A stretch of 64,000 nucleotides of DNA from Ilumatobacteraceae bacterium (GTDB lineage Bacteria; Actinomycetota; Acidimicrobiia; Acidimicrobiales; Ilumatobacteraceae), in the NCBI GenBank assembly GCA_018401375.1, contig JAGYKR010000001.1, forward strand, positions 124,001 through 188,000. Reading direction: 5' to 3'. A model generated the notes under the pieces. That model searched no databases and was not told the origin of the DNA. It saw only the letters and a list, made by a program, of their open reading frames with translations. Positions 35,363 through 44,548 of the stretch are shown one piece after another (the stretch's first letter is position 1; each line of letters starts with the position of its first letter). The position numbers and the translations under genes were made by a program.

Positions 35363-36457
35363 ATGTCGGAGATTGAGGACCCCACCGTTTTGGCCCGTCT
35401 GGAGGCCATCGAACAGGAATTCCTTGATCTCGAGGCACAACTTGCGGATGCCGGCGGAATCGTGGACTCCGGGCAGTTGCGCATCCGAGCCCAGCGCTAT
35501 CACGAACTGACACCAGTGGTAAACGCACTCCACCGTCTGCGGGCTCGATCCTCCGATCTCTCCACGGCTCGCGAGATGCTGCCTGAAACCTCAGGGGAGG
35601 ATCGGGCGATGGTGCAAGCAGAGATCGATGGAGCCCTCGCCGAGATCGACATCTTGGGAGCGGAACTACGCGAAGCGCTCGTGCCGCCTGACCCCCACGC
35701 TGGCCGTGCGGTGATCATGGAGATCCGTGGGGCTGAGGGTGGGGAAGAGGCGAACCTGTTCGCGGGTGATCTCTACGAGATGTATGTGGCGTACTCCAGT
35801 CGACGGGGCTGGAAAGTGGAAACTCTCTCCCGAGACCATTCCGATCTGGGCGGCCTCAACCAAGTCACTTTCGTGGTGCGTGGCCCCGATGCGTGGCGCC
35901 GGCTGAAATTTGAAGGCGGACCGCACCGGGTCCAACGAGTGCCCGTCACCGAAAGTCAAGGCCGTATTCATACATCGGCGGCGACAGTTGCTGTTCTTCC
36001 CGAGGTTGATGAGATCGAGGTGGTGATCGACGAGCGCGATCTCGATATCGATGTTTATCGGGCCAGTGGCCCTGGCGGTCAAAGTGTTAACACCACCGAT
36101 TCCGCAGTCCGGATCACGCATCGTCCGACCGGTCTGGTGGTAGCGATGCAGGATGAGCGCAGCCAACTCCAAAACCGGGCCCGTGCGATGCAGGTTCTGA
36201 GAGCGCGACTGTTTGAGCGGCTCGAACGCGAACGGGATGCCGAGATGTCTGCTGATCGTCGCTCACAGGTGGGAGGCGGGGGTCGCGGTGAAAAGATCCG
36301 TACCTATAACTTCAAAGAGAGTCGGGTGACCGACCATCGGATCGGATTCACCATTCATCGACTGGCTGAGGTACTGGCGGGTGATCTAGACCCGGTGATC
36401 GATGCGCTCACAGCGGAAGAGCGGCTCCGCCAACTCCAAGAGGGCACCGATGGCTGA
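35363..36457 (+). CDS. prfA: Peptide chain release factor 1
   Basis: The 364-residue protein has the RF1 stop-codon recognition tripeptide PVT (residues 194-196, in RVPVTESQGRIH) and the peptidyl-tRNA hydrolysis motif GGQ at 238-240 (ASGPGGQSVN). It reads UAA and UAG. The GGQ glutamine is the substrate of PrmC, encoded immediately downstream with an 8-base overlap. The start is ATG 35363, preceded by GCAGCGAG. Confidence 0.97.
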   Translation: MSEIEDPTVLARLEAIEQEFLDLEAQLADAGGIVDSGQLRIRAQRYHELTPVVNALHRLRARSSDLSTAREMLPETSGEDRAMVQAEIDGALAEIDILGAELREALVPPDPHAGRAVIMEIRGAEGGEEANLFAGDLYEMYVAYSSRRGWKVETLSRDHSDLGGLNQVTFVVRGPDAWRRLKFEGGPHRVQRVPVTESQGRIHTSAATVAVLPEVDEIEVVIDERDLDIDVYRASGPGGQSVNTTDSAVRITHRPTGLVVAMQDERSQLQNRARAMQVLRARLFERLERERDAEMSADRRSQVGGGGRGEKIRTYNFKESRVTDHRIGFTIHRLAEVLAGDLDPVIDALTAEERLRQLQEGTDG

Positions 36458-37313
36458 CACTGTGACCGTCGGCCAACTCTGGTCGCAGACCACCGAGGTA
36501 CTCGGCGATCGGGTACAAGCTCGGTGGTTATGCGAGGTGGCCTGCGCCCTCGACGCCGAGGAGTTCATAGGTGCAAGCAGCGAACTGGTGACCCAGCGCA
36601 TGGTCGCACATCTCGATGCGATGGTGGCCCGGGTTCGGACCGGGGAACCGATCCAATATGTGTGTGGTCGATGGGCCTTTCGACACCTCGATCTCGCTGT
36701 GGACCCACGTGTGCTGATTCCACGGCCGGAAACTGAATACGTAGCCGAGTTCGCAATCGATTGGGCGCGTCGGCGTCACAGCGAACGCGGGCGAGTAACA
36801 GTGGTGGATCTCGGCACCGGGTCAGGGGCGATTGGCCTCTCCCTGGCACGCGAACTCCCACTCGATGGAGTAACGATCTGGTGCAGCGATGTGGACGCCG
36901 CAGCGCTCGATGTGGCTCGGGCGAACTTGGCGGGACTCGGCCGTTTTGGTCGCAACGTCCAGATCGTGCAGGGTTCGTGGTGGGAGGCGTTGCCCGCCGG
37001 ATTGAAAGTGGATCTGGTGGTCTCCAATCCTCCCTACATCGCCGAATCCGACCCAGAAGTGGCAGCCTCAGTGCTCGAATGGGAACCAGCCCACGCCCTC
37101 TTTGCGGGACCCGATGGGCTCGATGCGATCCGCAGAATCGTGGATGGGGCCCACAACTGGGTAGAGGCTGATGGGATGATCGTGCTGGAGATTGGCCACA
37201 CCCAAGCCCAAGCGGTCCGCGCCCTCCTCGAACACGGTGGTTGGTCGGAAGTGGAGATTCGCCGTGACCTCGCCGGACGGGATCGGATCGCAGTGGGTCA
37301 TGGGCTCAGGTAA
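36450..37313 (+). CDS. prmC: Release factor glutamine N5-methyltransferase
   Basis: The 287-residue protein has the N-terminal helical domain (ARVRTGEPIQYVCGRWAF), the SAM-binding VVDLGTGSGAIGLSLA and the catalytic NPPY motif (VVSNPPYIAESDP). It methylates the glutamine of the GGQ motif in release factors. ATG 36450 overlaps the end of prfA by 8 bases, showing translational coupling between the enzyme and its substrate gene. Confidence 0.95.
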   Translation: MADTVTVGQLWSQTTEVLGDRVQARWLCEVACALDAEEFIGASSELVTQRMVAHLDAMVARVRTGEPIQYVCGRWAFRHLDLAVDPRVLIPRPETEYVAEFAIDWARRRHSERGRVTVVDLGTGSGAIGLSLARELPLDGVTIWCSDVDAAALDVARANLAGLGRFGRNVQIVQGSWWEALPAGLKVDLVVSNPPYIAESDPEVAASVLEWEPAHALFAGPDGLDAIRRIVDGAHNWVEADGMIVLEIGHTQAQAVRALLEHGGWSEVEIRRDLAGRDRIAVGHGLR

Positions 37314-37349
37314 CGTCATCTCGTCCGTGTCTGAGCCTGCGGGAGCCCG

Positions 37350-37637
37350 ATGATGCCTGAAGACCAATTGTCGAGATACCGAGCGAGCATTGACAACATC
37401 GATGCGGCGCTGGTCCACATGTTGGCCGAACGTTTCAAGATCACTCAGGCTGTTGGCGAATATAAGGCCACCGCCGGGTTGCCGGCCTCGGATCCCGGTC
37501 GCGAACAGGCTCAGATCGCCCGTTTGCGTGCTCTGGCCACTGAAGCCGGACTGGACCCAGCCTTTACCGAGAAGTTCCTGCGGTTCATCGTTGCCGAAGT
37601 AATTAACCATCATCAGCGGATTGCCGCTGAGCAGTGA
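37350..37637 (+). CDS. Chorismate mutase, AroQ type
   Basis: The 95-residue helical protein begins LSRYRASIDNIDAALVHMLAERFKITQAVGEYKA, the AroQ chorismate mutase pattern with conserved Arg, Lys and the RF.IT segment, and ends EKFLRFIVAEVINHHQ. It converts chorismate to prephenate for Phe/Tyr synthesis. A GGGAG ribosome-binding site precedes the ATG. It is a stand-alone domain with no fused dehydratase. Confidence 0.9.
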   Translation: MMPEDQLSRYRASIDNIDAALVHMLAERFKITQAVGEYKATAGLPASDPGREQAQIARLRALATEAGLDPAFTEKFLRFIVAEVINHHQRIAAEQ

Positions 37638-37687
37638 CTTGTGTCCACGACATCAAAACCGGCGTGCAGTTCAGGGATCATTAAGCA

Positions 37688-38911
37688 ATGAACGAACGAG
37701 CGGACATGGTGGTGATCGGTGGCGGCCCCGCTGGCGCGGCCGCTGCAATCACTGCCGCTCGATCCGGTGCCCGGGTGATCGTGGTCGACCAGGCCGAATA
37801 CGGGCGTGACAAGATCTGCGGGGACGGTCTAACCCCCCGAGCCGTAGCAGCCCTCGGTGAACTTAATATCGGGATTGAGGCCGCCCATCGCATCGAGGGT
37901 CTGCGGATGATCGCCGGGTCGGTACAGCGCGAACTTCCGTGGCCATCTGGCGGCCGCTTCCCGAGCTACGGGGCGGTATGGCCGCGCAAACGTCTCGACG
38001 CTGCGTTGATTGACGTTGCTGGTGAAGCGGGTGCGGATCTGCGGTGGTCAACGCCTGGCACCCCTCGCCTCAATGCGGATAACCGGGTCATCGGAGTGAG
38101 TACACCCTCAGGCGATATCGATGCCGAGGTGGTGGTGGTCGCCACAGGTGCGCCCGGCGCGGTGGCCCGACTGCTCGGCGCTGGCCGAGTCCGCGACGAA
38201 CCTTTTGGGTTGGCGATCAGGGCGTATGTGGAAAGCCCGCGCCACAGTGATCGACATCTCGAAGCATGTTTGACATTGAAAGATCGCAACGGGATTGCGG
38301 TTCCGGGTTATGGCTGGATGTTCCCGGCGGGCGATGGCACCGTCAATATCGGGGTTGGAGCGCTCTCCACGATGAAGAACTTCAAAAGCCTGAACCTCAA
38401 CACCTTGCTCGACGACTACCGCGCCCTTGTTGCTGACTCGTGGGAGGTCGGGCCGTTTCTGGAACGTCCCCGCGCCTGGCGCCTGCCAATGAGCACCATG
38501 CGCCGTTCTGGTCCGGGATGGGTGGCGATCGGTGATGCCGCTGGTCTCGTGAACCCGATGAATGGCGAGGGCATCGACTACGGCCTTGAGTCGGGGATGC
38601 TCGCCGCCCAGTTGTTTATCGAAGATGCTGCGTCGGTTTCGCAGCGTTATGACGCCCTGATCGGGGAGAGATTTGACAGTTTTTTGCGGACCGGACGGCG
38701 GTTTGCATTTCTGATCGGTCATCCTTGGATTCTTCGGCCAGGTCTGCGAGTGGCAGTTGGTACCCAGGCGATTGCCAACATCACGTTGCAAGTGATGGGG
38801 AACTTGGTGGACTCTGACTCGCCTGGTGCATCAGGTCGTGTTTTAAGGGCTGCGGACTGGGCCCTCGGGGTGGCTGATCCCGTGCTGCGTCGGACACGCG
38901 CTGCCGCTTGA
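37688..38911 (+). CDS. Geranylgeranyl reductase family FAD-dependent oxidoreductase (MenJ-like)
   Basis: The 407-residue flavoprotein starts with a Rossmann motif VVIGGGPAGAAAAITAARSG, then DKICGDGLTPRAVAAL with the family cysteine, a PAWR-like VWPRKRLDAALIDVA, and GDAAGLVNPMNGEGIDYGLESG. In Actinobacteria such enzymes saturate isoprenoid side chains, for example of menaquinone (MenJ). The substrate here is not determinable from sequence. It ends convergently with the antiporter gene at a hairpin. Confidence 0.88.
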   Translation: MNERADMVVIGGGPAGAAAAITAARSGARVIVVDQAEYGRDKICGDGLTPRAVAALGELNIGIEAAHRIEGLRMIAGSVQRELPWPSGGRFPSYGAVWPRKRLDAALIDVAGEAGADLRWSTPGTPRLNADNRVIGVSTPSGDIDAEVVVVATGAPGAVARLLGAGRVRDEPFGLAIRAYVESPRHSDRHLEACLTLKDRNGIAVPGYGWMFPAGDGTVNIGVGALSTMKNFKSLNLNTLLDDYRALVADSWEVGPFLERPRAWRLPMSTMRRSGPGWVAIGDAAGLVNPMNGEGIDYGLESGMLAAQLFIEDAASVSQRYDALIGERFDSFLRTGRRFAFLIGHPWILRPGLRVAVGTQAIANITLQVMGNLVDSDSPGASGRVLRAADWALGVADPVLRRTRAAA

Positions 38912-38941
38912 ATCCTCCGGTTATCCAGCGCAGTGATCAGC

Positions 38942-38971
38942 TGATCGGCCGATCTATGAGCGGGCCGATCA
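38942..38971. terminator. Hairpin with overlapping palindromes between convergent genes
   Basis: TGATCGGCC (38942-38950) and GGCCGATCA (38963-38971) are exact reverse complements with a 12-base loop; the right arm contains the stop codon of the antiporter gene. Two further perfect 12-base palindromes, GATCAGCTGATC (38935-38946) and GATCGGCCGATC (38943-38954), overlap it. Probably a bidirectional terminator. Confidence 0.6.
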
Positions 38972-40072
38972 ATGAACGTGCAGGTCGCCTCGACGCCGGC
39001 GCCATTCACGGCTGAGGATCACTGTCAACGTCAACAGCACGAGCGGGAGCACGAACATCAGCATTGCTGAACGGTAACTGTTGCGCAGATCGTGGTCGGT
39101 GGCATCGAGCACAAGCCAGGAGATGTACGCCAAGTAGAAACCGAGGAATACTGCTCCCTCCCAGCGTTCAAGCACGTAGCCAGTTGCAAACAACGGCAGA
39201 CAAGCCACCGCCGCAGCGATCATCACCGGCATGTCCACCGTGATCGCACCCTGCAGCACGTTTAACGATTGCGGAGACACTGCAGCGGTGATGCCGAGCA
39301 CAGCTAACAGGTTGAACAGGTTTGAGCCGATCGCATTGCCGACGGCGAGGTCGCGCTCTCCGCGGGCAGCAGCCAAAATCGATGTTGCGATCTCTGGTAG
39401 CGAGGTCCCAACCGCAACCACCGTCAAGCCGATCACGAGTTGGCTGACACCGAGATCCACAGCGATATCGGTGGCGGCGCCGACCAGAGCTTGAGCGCCG
39501 ATGACGAGCAGCACGAGCCCAGCGATTACGTACCCAACATCGGCCCAGGCTGAAATCTTGCGTACCTTCTCATGGTCCAGGGCTACGGCGTACTCGGCTT
39601 CGATATGGGGGACCTTGCCACGCTGAGCGCTTCGAATCGTCCAGATCAGATATCCGATCAACAAAGCGATGAGCAACAGGCCTTCGAGTCGTCCCAGTTT
39701 GTTGTTGAGCGACAACAGCATCACGAGCACCGAGGCCCCAACGACGAGAGGAACATCGACTCGCACGATGCGTTGAGCCACCACGAGGCCGCCCCCAATC
39801 ACCGCAGCGAGACCGAGGACCAACAACACGTTGGCGATGTTGGAGCCCACGACGTTGCCGATCGCAAGGTCGGCCTCGCCGTTAATAGCCGCTCCGACAC
39901 TGACTGCGAGTTCGGGGGCGCTCGTCCCAAAGGCCACCACGGTCAAACCGATCACAATCGGGGACAGGCCGGTTCTCGTCGCCAATCGAGCAGCGCCGCG
40001 CACCATTGCCTCAGCCCCGGCGACGAGAGCCACGACTCCGACGACAAACATCACCACTGTGGACGCACCCAT
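38969..40072 (-). CDS. Calcium/sodium antiporter, CaCA family (YrbG type)
   Basis: The 367-residue membrane protein has the two inverted alpha repeats of the cation exchanger family: VVAFGTSAPELAVSVGAA with GNVVGSNIANVLLVLG, and VVAVGTSLPEIATSILAA with GNAIGSNLFNLLAVLG. About ten membrane segments are visible. It should exchange Ca2+ (or another cation) for Na+ or K+. An AAGGGC ribosome-binding site precedes the ATG at 40072. Confidence 0.93.
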   Translation of the reverse strand: MGASTVVMFVVGVVALVAGAEAMVRGAARLATRTGLSPIVIGLTVVAFGTSAPELAVSVGAAINGEADLAIGNVVGSNIANVLLVLGLAAVIGGGLVVAQRIVRVDVPLVVGASVLVMLLSLNNKLGRLEGLLLIALLIGYLIWTIRSAQRGKVPHIEAEYAVALDHEKVRKISAWADVGYVIAGLVLLVIGAQALVGAATDIAVDLGVSQLVIGLTVVAVGTSLPEIATSILAAARGERDLAVGNAIGSNLFNLLAVLGITAAVSPQSLNVLQGAITVDMPVMIAAAVACLPLFATGYVLERWEGAVFLGFYLAYISWLVLDATDHDLRNSYRSAMLMFVLPLVLLTLTVILSREWRRRRGDLHVH

Positions 40073-40177
40073 GCCGCCCTTCAGCCTGTCAGGTTGCTGA
40101 TGGTGCAGCGAAACCTGACCGCCGCCTTCAGTGGTGATCAGTGGCGATGGGGACCAGTGGGCTTCTAGGGTGCATCG

Positions 40178-41014
40178 GTGATGAAGACCGATTTAGTGCT
40201 CGACGCGTTCGGTGCCCATGTGCCCGAGATGGTGCAAGCCGCCCGAGTGGCCGAGGACAGCGGATTTGATGGGGTTTGGGTATTCGATCATTTCTCGGCT
40301 GCGGTGTCGGATAAGCCCTGGTCCCAGGATCCTTTCGTGGCCCTCGGAGCGATCGCAGCACAGACTTCACGAATCACCCTCGGCCCTTTAGTGGCCAACA
40401 TGATGAACCGGCATCCAGTCCAGTTAGCTCTCGCTGTAGCGAGTCTTGGTTCGCTGGCCCCAGGGCGAGTGCTGTGCGCGATCGGGTCGGGGGCTGACCC
40501 GATCTCTCGTTTTGCGATTGAGCATCATGCGATCGGAACACAGATCCTGCCGGTGCGTGAACGCCGTCAGCGCCTGCTCGAGACCTTCGAGGCGGTGCGA
40601 CTGGTACTTCAGACAGATCCCGGGCAGCCCGTGCATTATGAGGGACAGTACTTCCAGATCTCCGGGCTGACAGCTGTGGCCAGCCCCGGTCCGGTCCCGC
40701 CGATCATCTTTGGCGCATCGGGGGCTGCGACCATCGAACTCGCTGCCCGTCATGCCGATGGGGTGAACATTCGCCGAAGTGCGCAGCTCGGGGAACAGAT
40801 CGCAGCAATCGGATCGATCATCACAGCTCGACGAGCTGAAGGGCAGAATTTTGAGATCAGCGTCTTTGAATCGATGGACATGACCCATCGATTAGGCGGG
40901 CTCTTTGAAGAAACCCAAGACCTCGGGGTGGATCGGCGCACCATGATGGTGTTCCCGCCGTTTCAGTTGGACCGGATCCGTGAGATCGGTGCCGAACTCG
41001 CGCTTCTGCGCTGA
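40178..41014 (+). CDS. LLM class F420-dependent oxidoreductase
   Basis: The 278-residue protein is a luciferase-like TIM barrel: MVQAARVAEDSGFDGVWVFDHF, ITLGPLVANMMNRHPVQLALAVASL and GRVLCAIGSGADPIS. In Actinobacteria this subfamily generally uses coenzyme F420; the substrate is unknown. Starts are GTG 40178 or ATG 40181. A TAGGGT hexamer 6 bases before the GTG and the lack of a ribosome-binding site suggest a leaderless transcript. It fits with the FrhB-like protein at 7.2 kb in implying F420 use. Confidence 0.88.
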   Translation: MMKTDLVLDAFGAHVPEMVQAARVAEDSGFDGVWVFDHFSAAVSDKPWSQDPFVALGAIAAQTSRITLGPLVANMMNRHPVQLALAVASLGSLAPGRVLCAIGSGADPISRFAIEHHAIGTQILPVRERRQRLLETFEAVRLVLQTDPGQPVHYEGQYFQISGLTAVASPGPVPPIIFGASGAATIELAARHADGVNIRRSAQLGEQIAAIGSIITARRAEGQNFEISVFESMDMTHRLGGLFEETQDLGVDRRTMMVFPPFQLDRIREIGAELALLR

Positions 41015-41029
41015 CGGGAGTAACGAGCA

Positions 41030-42025
41030 ATGTCCTCCTCGAGTCGGTTGTGGGTGATCGGTGAAGCGCTCATCGACCTCGTGGTCGGGCCGGGTCTCTC
41101 CACCGAAGCGCGAGTTGGCGGGGCTGCGGTCAATCTGGCGCGAACTGCAGCCCGACTGGGTGCGGCGGTGTCCTATGAGGGCTCCGTATCCACGGATCAT
41201 TTCGGTGAGGAGATCATGCGAGTCCTACTCGCCGACGCAGTGTCTGTTGAGCGGGTTCAAACCTGCGACCTCCCGACGACCTTGGCGATCGCAGAACTCG
41301 GCTCCCCGGATTCGCCCCGATATCGCTTTCACACGGAGGGGACCTCGGCACCGCACCTTGCCGCTCCCAGCGCGAGGGGTTGGCGTCGAGGAGATTTTTT
41401 AGTTGTCGGTGGTCTTGGACTCGTTCTCGAACCGTTGGTGACCGCGACCCTCGAGGCTCTGGATGCGGCATCTCACCTCGGTGTGGTGGCTGTGATGGAC
41501 GTCAACTGTCGCCTCGCAGCGATCGCCGACCCTGATCGCTATCGATCTCACCTGCACCGGGCGTTCGCCCAGACTGCGGTGGTGAAAGTTTCCATTGAGG
41601 ACCTCAGCGATTTGTTGGAACTCGGTGTGTTGACGGGATCGGACACTGCGAGCGCAGCCGTCGAACTGCTGGACCTCGGACCGTCGCTGGTGCTCATCAC
41701 CTCAGGTGAGGGCCCAACGCGGATCCTGTCATCGCTCCCGAAAGGGTCGGGGAAGTCGCGCCGGTTGCTCAGCATCGATGTGCCGGTAGATGTTGTGCCC
41801 GATGACGCCCTGGTGGACACGATCGGTGCAGGTGATGCGTTCCTTGGAGCCGTGCTGGCCTGGTGGGTCCTGAATGGTTTCGAAGCTGATCTCGCTGGCT
41901 CGGCGCAACAAGCGCGACTCGTGCGGGTGATTCAGGCGGCGCATGCAGTCGCTGCGGTGGTGTGTCAACGCCGTGGCGCTGACCCGCCTCGGGCAGAGGA
42001 TCTCGGCGCACTCTTTATTGCTTGA
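41030..42025 (+). CDS. PfkB family carbohydrate kinase
   Basis: The 331-residue protein has the ribokinase-fold signatures GEALIDLVVGPG with GGAAVNLARTAARLG (N-terminal sugar-binding) and VDTIGAGDAFLGAVLAWW (C-terminal, catalytic Asp in DTIGAGD). It phosphorylates a sugar or nucleoside hydroxyl, most like fructokinases, but the substrate is uncertain. A GGGAG ribosome-binding site precedes the ATG; it lies 15 bases after the LLM gene and may be in the same unit. Confidence 0.9.
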   Translation: MSSSSRLWVIGEALIDLVVGPGLSTEARVGGAAVNLARTAARLGAAVSYEGSVSTDHFGEEIMRVLLADAVSVERVQTCDLPTTLAIAELGSPDSPRYRFHTEGTSAPHLAAPSARGWRRGDFLVVGGLGLVLEPLVTATLEALDAASHLGVVAVMDVNCRLAAIADPDRYRSHLHRAFAQTAVVKVSIEDLSDLLELGVLTGSDTASAAVELLDLGPSLVLITSGEGPTRILSSLPKGSGKSRRLLSIDVPVDVVPDDALVDTIGAGDAFLGAVLAWWVLNGFEADLAGSAQQARLVRVIQAAHAVAAVVCQRRGADPPRAEDLGALFIA

Positions 42026-42096
42026 GACTGTCGGCTTGAGCAGTGCCCCTCTCAGCGCCCTCATGGGCGAGGGTGGGAAGATAGCGTGCGGGGGAC

Positions 42097-43503
42097 ATGA
42101 GCAGTTCCGGACCCCGTTTCAGATTCGCCCCCTCTCCGACGGGTTATTTCCATGTGGGGGGTGCGCGTACCGCTCTCTACAACTGGGCCTTGGCCAAACG
42201 GTTGGGTGGCCGGTTCGTGCTGCGCATCGAGGACACTGATGAGGCGCGTAATCGTCCTGAGTGGACGACCGGCATCATCGATGCGTTGGCTTGGATTGGT
42301 ATCTCAACGGAGGATCCCGCATTTGAGGGTCCGTACTTTCAAAGTGAGTACGCCTCTGCGCACATCGCTGCTGCTGAACGGCTGTACGAATCGGGTCTCG
42401 CCTACTACTGCGATTTAACCTCCGAGCAGATTCAAGAACGGGCCAAGGCCAGTGGTACCCCCGGCTATGACGGTTACTCCCGCGATCGTGGGCTCGGCCC
42501 CGGGCCGGGGCATGTGCTGCGCTTTCGCGTCCCTTCGGGACAAACGGTTGTCAACGACCTTGTGCGCGGAACTGTGGAATTCGATTCCGCTCACGTCGAG
42601 GACTTTGTTTTGCTGCGGGGCAATGGGACACCAATGTTTTTGTTGGCGAACGTGGTGGACGATATGGCCATGCAGATCACCCACGTGGTGCGCGCTGAGG
42701 AGCATTTGCCAAACACACCGAAACAACAGATGTTGTGGGAGGCGCTCGGCGCCGATCCGCCCGTGTGGGCACACGTGCCGGTGCTGGTGAACGAACAGCG
42801 CAAGAAGTTGTCCAAACGGCGTGACAAAGTGGCGCTTGAGCAGTATCGGGCGGAGGGTTATCTCGCCGATGCGATGGTGAACTATCTGATGACGCTCGGA
42901 TGGGCTCCCTCCGGGGATACCGAGATCGTGCCGTGGGCGCAGATCCAAGAAGCCTTTCGTCTCGAAGATGTCAATCACGCCCCGGCGTTCTTTGATGTGA
43001 AGAAGCTCACTGCCTTCAACGGTGACTACATCCGGATGATGCCACCGGAGGTTTTCGTTGCTGCAGCGAGCGATTGGATCCCCGCCGAATGGGATCGGGA
43101 TGTGTTCACCCGTGTATCGGACCTGGTCCAGACTCGGGTCGCAACCATGACCGAGATCGCAACGATGGTGGATTTCTTGTTCACAGACACGGTTGACATC
43201 GATCCGGCCTCCTGGAACAAGACCATGAAAGCCTCTGAAGCGCGAGCGGTGCTCAGTGACGCGGCGAAGGTGTACGAGATTTGTCAGTGGGATACCGCCT
43301 CGTTGAAGAACGAGTTGGAGATGCTCGGTGAGTCCCATGGCGTGAAGCTCGGCAAGGCCCAGGCGCCTGTTCGCGTCGCTGTGACCGGGCGAAGCGTAGG
43401 ACCTCCGTTGTTTGAGTCACTCGAAGTTCTAGGCCGTGAGGCCGTCTTGGCTCGGATGCGGGCGGCACTCGAGTTACCCGACAGCCTCGCTGCTGACGAG
43501 TGA
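42097..43503 (+). CDS. gltX: Glutamyl-tRNA synthetase
   Basis: The 468-residue class I synthetase has the HIGH-type motif [20 protein letters not shown] and the KMSKS-like [10 protein letters not shown], followed by the helical anticodon-binding domain. A TAGCGT hexamer lies 9 bases before the ATG. tRNA-Gln(CTG) and tRNA-Glu(CTC) lie about 0.7 kb downstream. Actinobacteria generally lack GlnRS, so this enzyme probably also mischarges tRNA-Gln for GatCAB; that is inference. Confidence 0.96.
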   Translation: MSSSGPRFRFAPSPTGYFHVGGARTALYNWALAKRLGGRFVLRIEDTDEARNRPEWTTGIIDALAWIGISTEDPAFEGPYFQSEYASAHIAAAERLYESGLAYYCDLTSEQIQERAKASGTPGYDGYSRDRGLGPGPGHVLRFRVPSGQTVVNDLVRGTVEFDSAHVEDFVLLRGNGTPMFLLANVVDDMAMQITHVVRAEEHLPNTPKQQMLWEALGADPPVWAHVPVLVNEQRKKLSKRRDKVALEQYRAEGYLADAMVNYLMTLGWAPSGDTEIVPWAQIQEAFRLEDVNHAPAFFDVKKLTAFNGDYIRMMPPEVFVAAASDWIPAEWDRDVFTRVSDLVQTRVATMTEIATMVDFLFTDTVDIDPASWNKTMKASEARAVLSDAAKVYEICQWDTASLKNELEMLGESHGVKLGKAQAPVRVAVTGRSVGPPLFESLEVLGREAVLARMRAALELPDSLAADE

Positions 43504-43516
43504 AGGGACGGGTTCG

Positions 43517-44131
43517 ATGACCCGCACGAAACGAGTTGCAGTGACCGTGACTGTGATGTGGCTGCTGTTGTTGGGCTATCTCGGCATCTCTGCCCTACAG
43601 GTGTGGCAGACAGGACGGAGTTATACGACCCAGCCGGCCGATGTCATTGTTGTCTTGGGAGCGGCCCAATACGACGGCCGTCCTTCGCCGCAACTTGCAG
43701 CGCGACTTGATGAGGTGGTCCGGATCTGGGAGTCGGGAGAGGTCCCTTGGATCCTGGTGACAGGAGGGAAAATAGGTGGAGATCGCTTCAGTGAGGCGGA
43801 AGCCTCTCAGCGGTATCTGGAAGCCGCTGGTGTCCCAGAATCGGTGATCTTGGCCGAAGACGAAGGATCAACGACCTACGGTTCTCTTCGATCGGCATCG
43901 GTGATCCTTTCGGCACGCGATCTGCGGCGAGTGGTACTGGTCACGGACCCGTTCCATTCGTTGCGGTCACGCCTGATTGCAGAGGAACTCGGGTTGGCGG
44001 CAGTGGTCGCTCCAACTTCCACCTCGGTAGTCAAGGGCGGTCGGGACCTGCGCCTCCACCTGCGAGAGGCCCTTGGTGTGGCGGTTGGGCGGATCATCGG
44101 CTTTGAGAGGTTGACGGCCTGGGTGGGCTGA
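43517..44131 (+). CDS. YdcF family (DUF218) membrane-anchored protein
   Basis: The 204-residue protein has one N-terminal membrane segment (VTVTVMWLLLLGYLGISAL) and a DUF218 domain: ADVIVVLGAAQYDGRPSPQLAARL, ILVTGGKIGGD, EDEGSTTYGSLRSA and VLVTDPFHSLRS. Related proteins (SanA, YdcF, ElyC) act in envelope biogenesis, but the reaction is not settled. I chose ATG 43517, 13 bases after gltX, as the longer frame overlaps gltX. Confidence 0.9.
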   Translation: MTRTKRVAVTVTVMWLLLLGYLGISALQVWQTGRSYTTQPADVIVVLGAAQYDGRPSPQLAARLDEVVRIWESGEVPWILVTGGKIGGDRFSEAEASQRYLEAAGVPESVILAEDEGSTTYGSLRSASVILSARDLRRVVLVTDPFHSLRSRLIAEELGLAAVVAPTSTSVVKGGRDLRLHLREALGVAVGRIIGFERLTAWVG

Positions 44132-44159
44132 TCGGCCTTTTCGAACACCGGGTGCAGAA

Positions 44160-44188
44160 GTGTCCGGATCGGTTTGCGCCGGTACACT
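44160..44188 (+). promoter_or_regulatory. Candidate promoter for the tRNA-Gln/tRNA-Glu unit
   Basis: GTGTCC (44160-44165), a 17-base spacer and TACACT (44183-44188) lie 34 bases before the tRNA-Gln gene. The -10 fits the actinobacterial TAnnnT pattern; the -35 is weak. Confidence 0.4.
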
Positions 44189-44222
44189 CAGGGCCTCATC
44201 GTCTGCCTCATTGAGGCGTCGG

Positions 44223-44294
44223 TGGGGAGTGGTGTAATTGGCAACACAGCAGATTCTGGTTCTGTTATTAGGGGTTCGATTCCTCTCTCCCCAG
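44223..44294 (+). tRNA. tRNA-Gln (anticodon CTG)
   Basis: A 72-nt cloverleaf: acceptor TGGGGAG/CTCCCCA (with T1-A72), D-stem GTGT/ACAC, anticodon stem GCAGA/TCTGT with loop TTCTGGT (anticodon CTG), T-arm AGGGG-TTCGATT-CCTCT, discriminator G. CCA is not encoded. Confidence 0.95.
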
Positions 44295-44357
44295 CTGGGT
44301 TAGTACCCATGGCGTTGGGTGCTGGTAGCACCAAGCGCTAGCGTCAAGTAAGCATTT

Positions 44358-44433
44358 GGCCCGTTCGTCTAGAGGCCTAGGACACCACCCTCTCAAGGTG
44401 GCGGCACGGGTTCGAATCCCGTACGGGCTACCA
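44358..44433 (+). tRNA. tRNA-Glu (anticodon CTC)
   Basis: A 76-nt cloverleaf with encoded CCA: acceptor GGCCCGT/ACGGGCT (terminal G-T pair), D-stem GTCT/GGAC, anticodon stem CCACC/GGTGG with loop CTCTCAA (anticodon CTC), T-arm ACGGG-TTCGAAT-CCCGT. It follows tRNA-Gln after 63 bases. Confidence 0.95.
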
Positions 44434-44440
44434 AATGCGT

Positions 44441-44479
44441 CTGCCGCAACTCTTCGTCACCGACAAGGGGTTGCGGCAG
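44441..44479 (+). terminator. 10-bp inverted repeat after tRNA-Glu
   Basis: CTGCCGCAAC (44441-44450) pairs exactly with GTTGCGGCAG (44470-44479) across a 19-base loop, starting 8 bases after the tRNA CCA end. No T-run follows. The position suggests the end of the tRNA transcript. Confidence 0.5.
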
Positions 44480-44507
44480 TTGCCGTTGATAGCCAGTGTC
44501 GAGTGCC

Positions 44508-44533
44508 GGCATGTTGATGGGGCATGTTGATGG
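44508..44533 (+). repeat. Perfect tandem duplication of a 13-base word
   Basis: GGCATGTTGATGG occurs twice in direct succession just upstream of the SDR gene (ATG 44549). The start of the SDR leader lies here, so it could affect promoter spacing or be a regulator site. Confidence 0.8.
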
Positions 44534-44548
44534 TTAGTGTCAGCGGTT

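Noticed and set aside
42415-43338. 307-residue minus-strand frame
   Set aside because: Antisense to gltX and without recognisable domains.
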